DNA from: Halanaerobiaceae bacterium
GTDB taxonomy: Bacteria > Bacillota > Halanaerobiia > Halanaerobiales > Halarsenatibacteraceae
Assembly: GCA_003553485.1 (NCBI GenBank)
Contig: PWEJ01000017.1
Location: 62,001-126,000 of the forward strand
DNA: 64,000 nucleotides
Direction of reading: 5' to 3'
This document shows positions 45,695 to 54,990 of this stretch, piece by piece. How positions within the stretch are numbered: the stretch's first letter is position 1; every line of letters starts with the position of its first letter. The notes beneath the pieces are model-generated. The model was given only the letters and a program-made list of their open reading frames with translations, was not told the origin of the DNA and made no database searches. Made by a program: the position numbers and the translations under genes.

Positions 45695-47515
45695 TTACTC
45701 CACCGTCACACTTTTTGCCAGATTCCTCGGTTTATCTATAGAACGCCCCAGAATTTTAGCAGTATGGTAGGCTAATAATTGCAGGGGTAAAACTGTAAGA
45801 ACCCCGGCCCAGAGTCCATTACAGAGAGGTACCTCTATAACTTCATCAAGGTCCTCCTGAGAAGTAATTATGCCCCCACTGACAACGGCAATCACCCTGC
45901 CATTGCGAGCGGTGACCTCTTTTATATTGCTTAAAGTTTTTGGGGCCAACTCTTTCTGGGTCATTATGGCAATCACCGGCACCCCTTCTTCTACTAAAGC
46001 TAGAGTGCCATGCTTTAATTCTCCTGCTGGATAGGACTCGGCATGGAGATAAGAAATCTCCTTGAGCTTTAAAGCCCCTTCTAGAGAAAGGCTATAATCT
46101 AAATTTCTTCCGATAAAAAATATGCTCTGCTGGTCTTTAAGATAATCTGCAATTTTTTGACATTGTTTTTCTACCCGATTTAAAGTAGCAGTTATTTTTT
46201 CTGGCAGTCGCAGTAATTCCCGGCGATGGACAGCCAGTTTTTTGCGTGAGAGCTCCTCCCGCAGTTCCGCCAATTTTAAGGCCAATAGATAAAAAGCAAT
46301 CAACATAGCCAGATAAGCTTTAGTGGAGGCTACTGCAATCTCTGGCCCGGCCATAATATTGATAACCACATCGCTGCTTCGGGCTATACTGCTGCCTGGA
46401 GTATTGGTAATGGCCAGGACCTTACAACCCTTAGCCTGAGCTTTTTTCAAAGCCGCCAGGCTATCAGCTGTCTCACCAGACTGGCTAACAACAATCACCA
46501 GCGTATTTTCAGTTAAAAAATCTCTTTGATAGCGCAACTCCGAAGCAATTTCTACCTCAACGGGTAGATGAGCCAGCTCTGCCAGAACATGTTTGCCCAC
46601 TAAACCGGCATAGTAGGCGGTACCACAGGCAGTAATCATAATCCTTTCAATATCCTTATCCCAGATATCATTTAATTCAGGGATTTTTACCTGATATTCA
46701 TCAAGGTATTCACCTAAAATCCTTCGAGCTACTATGGGTTGTTCGTAGATTTCCTTCAACATGAAATGCTCATAACCTTTTTTCTCCACCATTTCAGCAT
46801 CCCAATCTGCCTTAAAAATAGCACGCTTTACTGTCTGATTATCAGCTGAAATAATCCTGACATTTTCACTATCGATAACTGCCATCTCACCATCCTCCAG
46901 AATCTTAAACTCACTGGTGACATTTAGCAGAGCTGGCATATCAGAGGCCAAATAATTTTCTTTTTCTCCCAGACCAATTACCAGGGGGCTATCCTGGCGG
47001 AGAGCATAGATTTTGCCAGGATTTTTTCTATCTATAACAGCCAGTGCATAGGAACCCGTTGTTTTCTCCTTTAATTTTTGCAGGGAGGAAATCATGTCTT
47101 TTTCATAAATTTCCTCAATAAGATGAGCAAGAACCTCTGTATCGGTATCAGAGGAAAAAGTATGGCCTTGAGCCTCCAAATCTTCCTGTAGCTCTTGATA
47201 ATTTTCAATAATACCGTTATGAACCAGAGCAAACCTCTCCTGACAATCCTGGTGGGGGTGTGAGTTCTCATCACTGGGAATGCCGTGAGTGGCCCAGCGA
47301 GTATGGCCAATCCCCAGAGAACCTTCCAGACTCCTGGAATTTAGCTTTTCTGCTAATTTATTAAGCTCTCCCTCTGCTTTCACTACTTTAAGTTCATCAC
47401 CATTAAGAACAGCCAGACCAGCAGAATCATATCCTCTATATTCAAGTTTCTTTAAACCCTGCATTAAAAATTCCTGAGCTTTTTTCCGTCCAGCACATCC
47501 AATAATTCCACACAT
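45695..47515 (-). CDS. glmS: Glucosamine-6-phosphate synthase (glutamine:fructose-6-phosphate aminotransferase)
   Basis: Makes glucosamine-6-phosphate for cell-wall amino sugars; about 606 residues. Cys2 directly after the start Met (MCGIIGCAG) is the glutaminase nucleophile, so ATG 47515 must be the start; GGAGG lies 7 bases upstream. The N-terminal Ntn domain has GHTRWATHG. Two SIS domains follow (ITACGTAYYAGLVGKHV, VSQSGETADSLAAL, FIGRNLDYSLSLEGALKLKEI), and the end is KPRNLAKSVTVE. It is controlled by the glmS ribozyme in its leader. Confidence 0.98.
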   Translation of the reverse strand: MCGIIGCAGRKKAQEFLMQGLKKLEYRGYDSAGLAVLNGDELKVVKAEGELNKLAEKLNSRSLEGSLGIGHTRWATHGIPSDENSHPHQDCQERFALVHNGIIENYQELQEDLEAQGHTFSSDTDTEVLAHLIEEIYEKDMISSLQKLKEKTTGSYALAVIDRKNPGKIYALRQDSPLVIGLGEKENYLASDMPALLNVTSEFKILEDGEMAVIDSENVRIISADNQTVKRAIFKADWDAEMVEKKGYEHFMLKEIYEQPIVARRILGEYLDEYQVKIPELNDIWDKDIERIMITACGTAYYAGLVGKHVLAELAHLPVEVEIASELRYQRDFLTENTLVIVVSQSGETADSLAALKKAQAKGCKVLAITNTPGSSIARSSDVVINIMAGPEIAVASTKAYLAMLIAFYLLALKLAELREELSRKKLAVHRRELLRLPEKITATLNRVEKQCQKIADYLKDQQSIFFIGRNLDYSLSLEGALKLKEISYLHAESYPAGELKHGTLALVEEGVPVIAIMTQKELAPKTLSNIKEVTARNGRVIAVVSGGIITSQEDLDEVIEVPLCNGLWAGVLTVLPLQLLAYHTAKILGRSIDKPRNLAKSVTVE

Positions 47516-47594
47516 TGGCAATCCTCCATTTATTTAAGCAAGTTTTTATTTGCAAAAAATCAATCAATTTATTTTATTAGAATTAGAATTGCTG

Positions 47595-47614
47595 TCTAGA
47601 TAATTCTAGATAAT
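47595..47614. repeat. Tandem 10-base repeat in the glmS leader
   Basis: TCTAGATAAT is repeated twice head to tail, between the ribozyme and the glmS start; the TCTAGA units also form a short hairpin. Purpose unknown. Confidence 0.6.
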
Positions 47615-47624
47615 TAATAAACAA

Positions 47625-47765
47625 GGACCTCAGTTGAGTCTCTGTCCCCCCAGTTACCTGGTGGTTTTACCTCAACCATTAGGGCTGGTCAGACCCGGAA
47701 GCATCCGCCGAACCTTCGATAACTTCCTCCTCGTCATCCTGTCAGGCAGGATCAGGCGCTTTTGC
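47625..47765 (-). ncRNA. glmS ribozyme (glucosamine-6-phosphate-activated riboswitch)
   Basis: On the minus strand the sequence reads AGCGCCTGATCCTGCCTGAC, then GATGACGAGGAGGAAG, TATCGAAGGTTCGGCGG and ATGCTTCCGGGTC, matching the conserved core of the B. subtilis glmS ribozyme. Self-cleavage is expected between A at 47760 and G at 47759. P2 is ATCCTG/CAGGAT, and a 3' hairpin (GACTCAACTGAGGTCC) ends it near 47625. It lies upstream of glmS and begins only about 25 bases after the glmM stop, so cleavage would cut a glmM-glmS transcript when GlcN6P is plentiful. Boundaries are approximate. Confidence 0.93.
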
Positions 47766-47789
47766 TTTTTAACAAAGACTAAAAGGGCT

Positions 47790-49136
47790 TTAATTAAGTT
47801 CTTCAGCTATCACTGCAGCTATTTTATCCTTCCATTTCTTTAATAAAGCCAGGTCCTTTCCCTCCAGCATCAGACGAATCACCGGCTCCGTTCCTGAAGC
47901 TCTAATAAAAATCCGGCCCTGGGTTAACTCTTCTCTCCCCTCTTTCACAACGGACTTAATAGCCTTATTATCTTCTAGTTCCTCTTTTTGGGCAACTTTA
48001 ACATTTTCTAAGAGTTGAGGCCACTCCTCTAATCCCTGAGCTAATTGGCTTAAGGGTTTATTCTCATTAACCATCACCTCCATAACCTGTAAAGCTGTAA
48101 GCATTCCATCACCAGAGACATTATGATCTCTAAATATAATATGACCCGACTTTTCTCCCCCTAAACTTAAGTCCAATTCCTGCAATTTAGCCAAAACATA
48201 CTTATCACCATTGGACGCATAGATTACCTCTACCCCCTCTTTTTTCAGGGCTTCTGAAAGACCTAAATTGCTATATTTAGTAGCCACTATCTTTTTATCT
48301 GCTAATTTATTTCTTTGAGCTAAATGCTTAGCGCAGATATAAAGAATATAGTCACCATCTATTTCCTGGCCTTTTTCATCTACCAGGATGGTTCTGTCAG
48401 CGTCTCCATCAAGGGCAATACCAATATCTGCTTTGCTAGTTAAAACTCTTTCCTTGAGTTCAGCAGTATCGGTTGAACCGCAGTTGACATTGATCAATTC
48501 TCCCTGGCCAGAATTATTAATAACCTGCAAATTATCCACTCCGGCTAATTTAAATAATTCCGGGGCCAGCCTATAGGCAGCTCCATTACCACAGTCCAAA
48601 ATTATCTTTAGTTCAGAAATATCACTGGAGAAAGAACGCAGGACCTGGTCAAGATAAGATTCCAGCAAATATTCTCCCTCCAGTTTACGTCCTACCTGCT
48701 CATGGGTAGGGCGAGGAAGACCGCTATTAAGATTTTCCTCTATTTGCTCCTCCAGTGCAGCAGAGATTTTAATTCCCCGGTCATCAAAAAATTTGATACC
48801 GTTATCTTCAATGGGATTATGGGAGGCAGAAACCATTATACCGCCCAAAGCAGGTCTAGTTCTACTAAGATAAGATACTGCTGGTGTCGGCACTATCCCC
48901 AGGTCTACCACTTCTACTCCCACAGCATTAATTCCAGCAATTAATGCTGCAGCTAACATGTCACCTGAAAGCCTTGTATCTCGCCCCAGCAAAACTTTTC
49001 CTTTATTCCCGCTGCTAGAATTATTATATTGCGATAGGACATAAGCTCCACTCTTACCCAATTGAAAAGCAAGTTCCGGGGTCAAATCCTGATTAGCTAC
49101 CCCTCTGACCCCATCAGTTCCAAACAACTCTCCCAA
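47790..49136 (-). CDS. glmM: Phosphoglucosamine mutase
   Basis: Interconverts glucosamine-6-phosphate and glucosamine-1-phosphate on the way to UDP-GlcNAc; about 448 residues. Motifs: FGTDGVRGVANQDLTPE, the phosphoserine loop GIMVSASHNPIEDNG, the metal loop ALDGDADRTILVD, GEKSGHIIFRD and the phosphate-binding RASGTEPVIRLM. TTG 49136 is chosen because it gives the typical start MGELFGTDG and AGGAG is 9 bases away; ATG 49142 and 49145 are too close to that SD. glmS follows after the ribozyme. Confidence 0.96.
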   Translation of the reverse strand: MGELFGTDGVRGVANQDLTPELAFQLGKSGAYVLSQYNNSSSGNKGKVLLGRDTRLSGDMLAAALIAGINAVGVEVVDLGIVPTPAVSYLSRTRPALGGIMVSASHNPIEDNGIKFFDDRGIKISAALEEQIEENLNSGLPRPTHEQVGRKLEGEYLLESYLDQVLRSFSSDISELKIILDCGNGAAYRLAPELFKLAGVDNLQVINNSGQGELINVNCGSTDTAELKERVLTSKADIGIALDGDADRTILVDEKGQEIDGDYILYICAKHLAQRNKLADKKIVATKYSNLGLSEALKKEGVEVIYASNGDKYVLAKLQELDLSLGGEKSGHIIFRDHNVSGDGMLTALQVMEVMVNENKPLSQLAQGLEEWPQLLENVKVAQKEELEDNKAIKSVVKEGREELTQGRIFIRASGTEPVIRLMLEGKDLALLKKWKDKIAAVIAEELN

Positions 49137-49154
49137 AGACATCATCTCCTTTTT

Positions 49155-50156
49155 TTAGTTGAATATACCTGCTATTACATGCCTGCATTCAGGACAACGG
49201 TTCTTTTGCAAATAATTATGAGCTGAAAAGCCCTCTCTAATAATAACCTGGCTGCCACAATTAGGGCAGCTGGTGTTACTCTTGTCATTGCCTGGTACAT
49301 TGCCCAAATAAACATAGGATAAGTGCTCTTTAGCCAACGCATAGGCCCTTAATAGATCTTCAATATCAGTGGCTGGTTCTCTAAATTTATAGGCTGGATG
49401 GTATCTGGATATATGCAGGGGAATTTCTGGCTCCAAATCTGCTAAAAATTTAACCAGCTCTTCTATCTCTGACTGAGAAGTATTTTTCCCAGAAATCAGG
49501 AGGTTGGTAACCTCTAGGTGGGTAGAAGAAGCAGCAATATACTCTAGGTTTTTCTTAACAGGAGCTAACTCCCCCTGACAAAATTTCCGATAAAATTCAT
49601 CTCTAAAGGACTTAAGATCTATATTGCAGGCTGAAATTTTGGGGATCAACTCCGCTAAGGGTTCAGGGTTTACAAAACCATTGCTAACTAACACCGTAGC
49701 TATCTTTTCAGCCTGAGCCAGCTCAGCCGTTTCACTGACAAATTCATACCAGATCAGGGGCTCAGAGTAGGTGAAGGCCAGAATTTCCACTCCTCTATTC
49801 TGACAGAGTTCCACTACCTCCTGAGGTGATAACTCTCTTACCTGAGGGCTATCCTGGCTAATGCGCCAGTTTTGACAGAAGCCACAGCTCAAATTACAGC
49901 CCCAGGTACCTACAGAGAGGGTTCTGGCCTCAGGATGAAAGTGATAAAGGGGTTTCTTTTCTATAGGATCCAGGGATATAGAGCTAACTTCCCCGTAATT
50001 TAAGGAATTTAGTTTTCCAGCTATATTTTTTCTGGTCCGACAACGACCTAGAGCTCCCGGAGTGAGCTGGCAGTTATGGGGGCACAGTAAACAGCGGACT
50101 TCTTTACCTTCTTCAACCTGATAAAATCTAGCAGGATAACCTTGAGAATTATTCAT
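49155..50156 (-). CDS. amrS: AmmeMemoRadiSam system radical SAM enzyme
   Basis: A radical SAM protein of about 333 residues. The core motif is WGCNLSCGFCQNW (CxxxCxxC). An N-terminal Cys segment (CLLCPHNCQLTPGALGRC) precedes it and a zinc-ribbon-like tail (CPNCGSQVII ... CPECRHVIAG) closes it. It resembles pyruvate formate-lyase activating enzymes but belongs to the AmrS family, whose product is unknown. ATG 50156 has AAGGAG upstream and overlaps the AMMECR1 stop by 8 bases. Third gene of the operon. Confidence 0.93.
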   Translation of the reverse strand: MNNSQGYPARFYQVEEGKEVRCLLCPHNCQLTPGALGRCRTRKNIAGKLNSLNYGEVSSISLDPIEKKPLYHFHPEARTLSVGTWGCNLSCGFCQNWRISQDSPQVRELSPQEVVELCQNRGVEILAFTYSEPLIWYEFVSETAELAQAEKIATVLVSNGFVNPEPLAELIPKISACNIDLKSFRDEFYRKFCQGELAPVKKNLEYIAASSTHLEVTNLLISGKNTSQSEIEELVKFLADLEPEIPLHISRYHPAYKFREPATDIEDLLRAYALAKEHLSYVYLGNVPGNDKSNTSCPNCGSQVIIREGFSAHNYLQKNRCPECRHVIAGIFN

Positions 50157-50694
50157 CTTTTTGCTCCTTAAAGCGATGGACTGGAAAACGATAAAGGTCA
50201 AAATCCCCCTTAGCTATTTCTTCAGGAGAAAGCCCCGCCTTTTTACCAGCTATTTCAAGCTGTTTTTCCACTGTCTCCACCCCATCTAAATCAGGGAGCA
50301 AAACTCCCTTTCTCTGTCCCTTAACCACTACCAGACCATATTTCCTGGGGTCTAGCTGATCATAGTCGACTACCCCCTGCTGTTCCCCTAAAATATCAAC
50401 GGTAATATAAATATCTGTCAGCTCTCCTGGTGATAAACCGGGAAAACGGGGATCACGCAGGGCAGCAGCTAAAGCATTGCCAGCTATCTCATATGCTAGA
50501 GAATCTCTGGTAGGCTCGGTGGTGCCGATACAACCTCTTAAAGAGCTGTCAGCCTTTTTCTTTAGGGAAACGAAACAGCCAGCTTTGATATCATCATTAT
50601 ATTCCAGGTTGACTGCTGTACTATCCCGGGAAAAGAAATGATTTTCCAGTATTTTTCTAGCTAAAGCAGCCGGGTCATAGGGTAATTCCAACAT
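50149..50694 (-). CDS. amrA: AMMECR1-domain protein (AmmeMemoRadiSam system protein A)
   Basis: A 181-residue protein made of the AMMECR1 domain. The diagnostic motif SSLRGCIGT (about residues 52-60) is present, along with FPGLSPGEL and the segment PRKYGLVVVKGQRKGVLLPDLDGVETVEKQL. No catalytic activity is established for the family. GGGAGG precedes ATG 50694. It lies 3 bases after the dioxygenase-like gene, which in many Clostridia is fused to it as one protein. Confidence 0.92.
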   Translation of the reverse strand: MLELPYDPAALARKILENHFFSRDSTAVNLEYNDDIKAGCFVSLKKKADSSLRGCIGTTEPTRDSLAYEIAGNALAAALRDPRFPGLSPGELTDIYITVDILGEQQGVVDYDQLDPRKYGLVVVKGQRKGVLLPDLDGVETVEKQLEIAGKKAGLSPEEIAKGDFDLYRFPVHRFKEQKDE

Positions 50695-50697
50695 CTT

Positions 50698-51522
50698 TTA
50701 CCTCCCATCATTAAAACTTGCCACGCCATAGCCTACGCCAAAGGGTGCTTCATAAGATAATACTTCAATATCAAGGTTGCTTTCACCTGCCATGAGCTCA
50801 GAAAAACCCAGGCCTACTAAGAGGGGACGATAGCCACATTCTCCAGCCTCTTCTATCAGCGCAGGGTCGAGGTTAAGAACTCCAGAAATATCATTGGCTG
50901 CCAGAGCATCCATTAATTTACGGTCAAATTCTTCCCCGGCAGGAGAATAACCTCCAGGAGCACCGGGTTCAGTGCGATGAGAAAGATCGCCACTTACTAA
51001 AAATAATGGTTTGCTGACAGCAGAGCTCTCTTTCAGATAACGGGCTAACTCCTGGCCGAAGTTATATAATTTCTCTGATTTCCAGAAAGTCATATTTAGA
51101 ATTAGCCAGGGAACCTCCTGCAGGCCAGCCTGCTGCAAAAAATAAAGGGGCACCAAAATCCCATGATCCAACTCCCCCCATTCTTTACCCTGCTGGAGCA
51201 ATTTTACCTCTTTGTCAGTGCCAGAAAAATTAGCAGCTATTTCTTGTGCTAATCCGGGCTGGCCTGGCAGGGAAAAGTTCAATTCTGGAGCACCAAAATA
51301 TCCTAAATCCCCTCGATATTTTTCAACAGCACTGATCGTAATCCTCTGGCGGTCTACTGGACCATGGGGGCCAATAGCAACTATTAAATCTGCTTCTCTA
51401 GCCGCCATCTCAGACGCCAAATTTTCACAGGCCTCAATGGTAGCAGTCGCCTTAAATCTGCGCTTTCCTCCTATTTCTGGAATAATAATCGGCGGATGAG
51501 GAAAAAGACCTCCCCTTAGCAT
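50698..51522 (-). CDS. LigB/Memo-like class III extradiol dioxygenase family protein (AmmeMemoRadiSam protein B-like)
   Basis: A 274-residue protein of the LigB/Memo superfamily. Likely metal ligands are the His in LFPHPPIIIPEIGG, the His in VAIGPHGPV, and the later ELDHGILVPL and SGDLSHRT. It is closest to the COG3885-type proteins that are often fused to AMMECR1, rather than to strict Memo. Oxygenase activity in an anaerobe would be odd, so its true reaction is open. ATG 51522 follows AGGAGGG. First gene of the three-gene operon. Confidence 0.82.
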   Translation of the reverse strand: MLRGGLFPHPPIIIPEIGGKRRFKATATIEACENLASEMAAREADLIVAIGPHGPVDRQRITISAVEKYRGDLGYFGAPELNFSLPGQPGLAQEIAANFSGTDKEVKLLQQGKEWGELDHGILVPLYFLQQAGLQEVPWLILNMTFWKSEKLYNFGQELARYLKESSAVSKPLFLVSGDLSHRTEPGAPGGYSPAGEEFDRKLMDALAANDISGVLNLDPALIEEAGECGYRPLLVGLGFSELMAGESNLDIEVLSYEAPFGVGYGVASFNDGR

Positions 51523-51631
51523 ATTATCCCTCCTTTCTCTGCTGGTATTTTAGATAGCTTAAAAAAATCACCATCATTATCATAGTTCTAGCCCAAGAGA
51601 AAGGTTCCTTCTTAACTGGAATAATAATTGT

Positions 51632-51665
51632 AAAAGAAAAACCCCTCTCCAAAAGAGAAGGGGTT
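51632..51665 (-). terminator. Intrinsic terminator of the rplM-rpsI unit
   Basis: Minus-strand AACCCCTTCTC with GAGAGGGGTT (one bulged T), loop TTTTG, then TTTCTTTTAC. It is 31 bases after the rpsI stop. Confidence 0.85.
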
Positions 51666-51696
51666 ATTAAAAGCCCGGCTAAAATAAAACATAATA

Positions 51697-52089
51697 TTAT
51701 CTTTTGGAAAATTGAGGAGCTTTACGAGCTTTTTTGAGTCCAGGTTTTTTCCGTTCTTTCATCCGGGCGTCCCGGGTCAAATAACCGGCTCTCTTCAAGG
51801 GGGTTCTAAATTCCTCATCAACATCAAGGAGGGCTCTGGCGATACCGTGACGGATTGCTCCTGCCTGTCCTGCCAGGCCACCACCATTTACATTCACCTC
51901 TACATCAAGACTACCCAGCTGGTTAACTGTCTCCAGGGGGGACTTAAGATCTTTAATCTGAGAGCGACGATGAAAATAATCCTCTACATCTCTGCCATTT
52001 ACAGTTATATTTCCACTTCCGGGCAACAAACGAACTCTAGCAGTCGAGGTCTTTCTTCTGCCAGTTCCCCGGTATTGAACATCAGCCAT
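51697..52089 (-). CDS. rpsI: Ribosomal protein S9
   Basis: A 130-residue small-subunit protein whose C-terminal tail reaches the P-site tRNA. It starts [21 protein letters not shown] and ends in the conserved [36 protein letters not shown] is diagnostic. It follows rplM by 21 bases and is terminated by a hairpin. Confidence 0.99.
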   Translation of the reverse strand: MADVQYRGTGRRKTSTARVRLLPGSGNITVNGRDVEDYFHRRSQIKDLKSPLETVNQLGSLDVEVNVNGGGLAGQAGAIRHGIARALLDVDEEFRTPLKRAGYLTRDARMKERKKPGLKKARKAPQFSKR

Positions 52090-52110
52090 ATTTATTTCCT
52101 CCTTCCCATA

Positions 52111-52542
52111 TTATAGTTCTAATTCTTCCGGTTGTTGAGCTTCATGGGGATGATCGGGTCCTGCATAAACTTTAAGCTTCTTGACAACCTGTCTGCCTAA
52201 TTTATTATGAGGAATCATACCCCTCACAGCCTTCTGAATAATAAATTCCGGTTTCTTTTTTCGCAGCTCCTCGTATGGGGTCTTCTTCAAACCACCGGGA
52301 TAATTAGAGTGCTTATAATGGAGCTTATCTTCCCATTTATTGCCAGTTAGCTCTACTTTTTCGGCGTTAACAACGATCACATAATCACCGGTATCCACAT
52401 GGGGAGTAAACTCGGGCTTGTGTTTGCCTCGCAAAATTTTTGCTATCTCTGAAGCTAGCCTGCCCAGAGTTTTTCCAGCAGCATCAACTACATACCAGTT
52501 GCGTTCAACTTCATCTGGTTTAGCCATATAAGTGTTAGTCAT
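52111..52542 (-). CDS. rplM: Ribosomal protein L13
   Basis: A 143-residue large-subunit protein. Signatures: [42 protein letters not shown] and [20 protein letters not shown]. Start ATG 52542 overlaps the truA stop by 4 bases (ATGA), giving the truA-rplM-rpsI order usual in Firmicutes. Confidence 0.99.
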   Translation of the reverse strand: MTNTYMAKPDEVERNWYVVDAAGKTLGRLASEIAKILRGKHKPEFTPHVDTGDYVIVVNAEKVELTGNKWEDKLHYKHSNYPGGLKKTPYEELRKKKPEFIIQKAVRGMIPHNKLGRQVVKKLKVYAGPDHPHEAQQPEELEL

Positions 52543-53312
52543 TTTTTTACCTCCTTAGCTAAAATCTCTTGATCATAATATATTTCTTGCAGGGTTAAAC
52601 CCTTAGCTGGAGCAGTGAAGCCAGCCTTAGTGCGATCCTGAGAAGCAATTATGGAAGAAATATCCTCAGGAGCAAGTTTGCCTTTACCTACATTTATGAG
52701 CGTTCCTGCTATTATCCTCATCATTTTATATAAAAAGCCCGAACCAACTACCTCAAGCCAGATCTCACCATTATCCTTTGGGGTGATCCGGGACTGATAA
52801 ATTTCTTTAACCGTGGTGGAGTTACTACAGCCCTGAGCCTGAAAGGCTGAAAAATCCTTTTCTCCGGTAAAATAACTGGCAGCTTTCACCATATCTGCTA
52901 CCTTCAAATCATAATAACAATGATAACTATATTTCCGCAAAAAGACATTGGCATAAGTTCTATTATAAATACGATAAATATATTTTTTGGCCAGAGCGTC
53001 ATGACGAACATGAAAATCAGGTGGAGTCTGCCAGGCTTTAAGGCAAACGATATCATCAGGCAACTCTCCGTTAAAGGCCTGAGGTATTTTGGCCAGCGGA
53101 ATATCCACCTCCAGCTGAAATTGAGCCCGTTGACCAAAGGCATGAACTCCGGCATCAGTCCGGCTGGCACCATAAATGCGAGTCGGTCTGTTGTTAAATT
53201 TGCTCACTACTTTTTCCACTTTTTCCTGTATTGTCTGGGAGGTATTGGCCTGTACCTGCCAGCCACTATAATTACTTCCATCATAGGATATTTTTAAATA
53301 TACATTTGCCAT
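52539..53312 (-). CDS. truA: tRNA pseudouridine(38-40) synthase
   Basis: Makes pseudouridine in the anticodon stem-loop of tRNAs; about 257 residues. It opens [19 protein letters not shown]; the catalytic Asp is in [18 protein letters not shown]. Other signatures: [17 protein letters not shown] and [23 protein letters not shown] 53312 with GGAGG 9 bases upstream is preferred to GTG 53318. It lies between ecfT and rplM. Confidence 0.97.
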   Translation of the reverse strand: MANVYLKISYDGSNYSGWQVQANTSQTIQEKVEKVVSKFNNRPTRIYGASRTDAGVHAFGQRAQFQLEVDIPLAKIPQAFNGELPDDIVCLKAWQTPPDFHVRHDALAKKYIYRIYNRTYANVFLRKYSYHCYYDLKVADMVKAASYFTGEKDFSAFQAQGCSNSTTVKEIYQSRITPKDNGEIWLEVVGSGFLYKMMRIIAGTLINVGKGKLAPEDISSIIASQDRTKAGFTAPAKGLTLQEIYYDQEILAKEVKK

Positions 53313-53329
53313 CAACACTTTCCTCCAGC

Positions 53330-54121
53330 TTAAAAAAAACTTATAAAGACTGCTATTATAACTGCCAGGAAAAAGAGTATTAAATCGGATTTTTTCAATT
53401 GTAACTCATGTAACCTGGTCCGGTTACTGCCTCCGCGATAACATCGAGATTCCATGGCTAGAGCCAGCTCATCGGCTCGACGAAAGGCACTTATAAATAA
53501 AGGAACTAATAAAGGAATTAAAGCCTTGGCTCGCTGAATAATATTACCGCTTTCAAAGTCAGCCCCTCGGGCCTGTTGGGCCTTCATGATTTTTTCTGCC
53601 TCTTCCAGTAGAGTGGGAATAAATCTTAAAGCTATGGTCATCATCATAGCCAATTCCCCTGCCGGCAGACCAAAGCGGGCCAGCGGTTTTAGCAAATACT
53701 CAATACCATCAGTTAATTCTAAGGGGGAAGTAGTTAGAGTTAAAATTGAGGTGAACATAATTAACAACAGTATCCTGGCCACCATAAAAAAGCCGGTAAA
53801 TACTCCAGCTTCTTCAATCCTTAAAAATCCCCATTGCCAGAGCACCTCTCCTCCTCTTGTTAAAAACAGATGCAGTACCAATGTTAAAATAACTAAGAAA
53901 AATACAGGCTTCAAACCTCTCAATACCCTTTTTATAGGCAACTTAGCAGCCAATAAAATCCCCACTACCAGCAATAAAAAGAGTCCAAACCCCCAAAAAG
54001 TATCGATTAAAAAGAGAATGGTGATTTTTATTAAAGTAATTAAAATTTTTATCCTGGGGTCCATCCGATGAACAATTGATTTCCCGGGGATATATTGACC
54101 GATGGTGATATCAGTTAACAT
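53330..54121 (-). CDS. ecfT: ECF transporter transmembrane protein EcfT
   Basis: A 263-residue membrane protein with about six helices that couples the ATPases to substrate-specific S components for vitamins and metals. It begins IGQYIPGKSIVHRMDPRIK. The coupling motifs QQARGADFE and ESRCYRGG are clear. It overlaps ecfA2 by 7 bases (ATGTTAA). No S-component gene is nearby, so this is a shared (group II) module. Confidence 0.96.
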   Translation of the reverse strand: MLTDITIGQYIPGKSIVHRMDPRIKILITLIKITILFLIDTFWGFGLFLLLVVGILLAAKLPIKRVLRGLKPVFFLVILTLVLHLFLTRGGEVLWQWGFLRIEEAGVFTGFFMVARILLLIMFTSILTLTTSPLELTDGIEYLLKPLARFGLPAGELAMMMTIALRFIPTLLEEAEKIMKAQQARGADFESGNIIQRAKALIPLLVPLFISAFRRADELALAMESRCYRGGSNRTRLHELQLKKSDLILFFLAVIIAVFISFF

Positions 54122-54990
54122 GTTTTACTCTCCCTGGACTTTTCTATTTTCTTTAAACCTGCCAGGATCTCATCCCGGGCTTTCTCCAGCGAAAAGATGT
54201 CAGTTCTAACCGGTAAACCTCTAGCCTTTAAATCAGTCAATATTTGAGTTAGGACAGGTAAATCCAAATCCATTTTTTTAAGATCCTCCCCGCGGTTAAA
54301 AACCTCGGCCGGGGTCCCCTCTAAAGCAATTTTTCCCTGATCCATAACCACCACCCTGGAGGCCAGCCGCGCAACCTCTTCCATTCTATGAGATATCAAG
54401 ATGATGGTTAGATTGAGTTCCTGGTGCAAATAAACCAGGAGATCTAATAGCTTTTGTCTGCCTTCGGGGTCCAGGCCTGCAGAGGGTTCATCAAGAATTA
54501 AAACCTCTGGTTTTAAGGCCAGCACTCCAGCTATAGCCACTCTCCGTTGCTGACCACCGCTCAAGTTGAAGGGAGAGCGATCTTTAAATTCTTCATAATC
54601 AAGCCCCACTAGCTGCAGAGCTTCCTTTACTCTCTTTTCTCTTTCTTCTCGAGAAAGACCGACATTTTTAGGGCCAAAGGCCACATCTTCAGCCACTGTT
54701 TCTTCAAAGAGCTGATGTTCAGGATATTGAAAGACCAGACCTATTTTTTTGCGTATGTCCTGCAAAGAGGCCCTATCAGCATTGATGTCCTGACCCTGAA
54801 AAAAAACCTGGCCTGCTGTGGGTTGCAAAAGTCCATTTAATAATTGCACCAGGGTAGACTTGCCGGAACCGGTATGGCCTATAAGACCAATAAATTCCCC
54901 CTGGGTTATTTCTAAATTAATGTTCTCCAGAGCTACTACAGGATCATCGAGGTTGTAGACGTGACGAATATCCTTCAATTCTATTAACAT
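54115..54990 (-). CDS. ecfA2: ECF transporter ATP-binding protein EcfA2
   Basis: One of two ATPases of the energizing module, 291 residues. Walker A GHTGSGKSTLVQLL, Q-loop VFQYPEHQLFEETV, signature LSGGQQRRVAIAG, Walker B VLILDEPSAGLDP and H-loop ISHRMEE are intact. A C-terminal extension (about residues 225-291) is typical of EcfA2. It starts 7 bases inside ecfA1 and ends 7 bases inside ecfT. Confidence 0.97.
   Translation of the reverse strand: MLIELKDIRHVYNLDDPVVALENINLEITQGEFIGLIGHTGSGKSTLVQLLNGLLQPTAGQVFFQGQDINADRASLQDIRKKIGLVFQYPEHQLFEETVAEDVAFGPKNVGLSREEREKRVKEALQLVGLDYEEFKDRSPFNLSGGQQRRVAIAGVLALKPEVLILDEPSAGLDPEGRQKLLDLLVYLHQELNLTIILISHRMEEVARLASRVVVMDQGKIALEGTPAEVFNRGEDLKKMDLDLPVLTQILTDLKARGLPVRTDIFSLEKARDEILAGLKKIEKSRESKTC

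Noticed and set aside
47625-47765. Small SRP RNA
   Set aside because: A GGTCAG...CCGGAAG stretch on the plus strand recalls SRP RNA, but the apical consensus does not follow. The minus strand matches the glmS ribozyme core and lies upstream of glmS.
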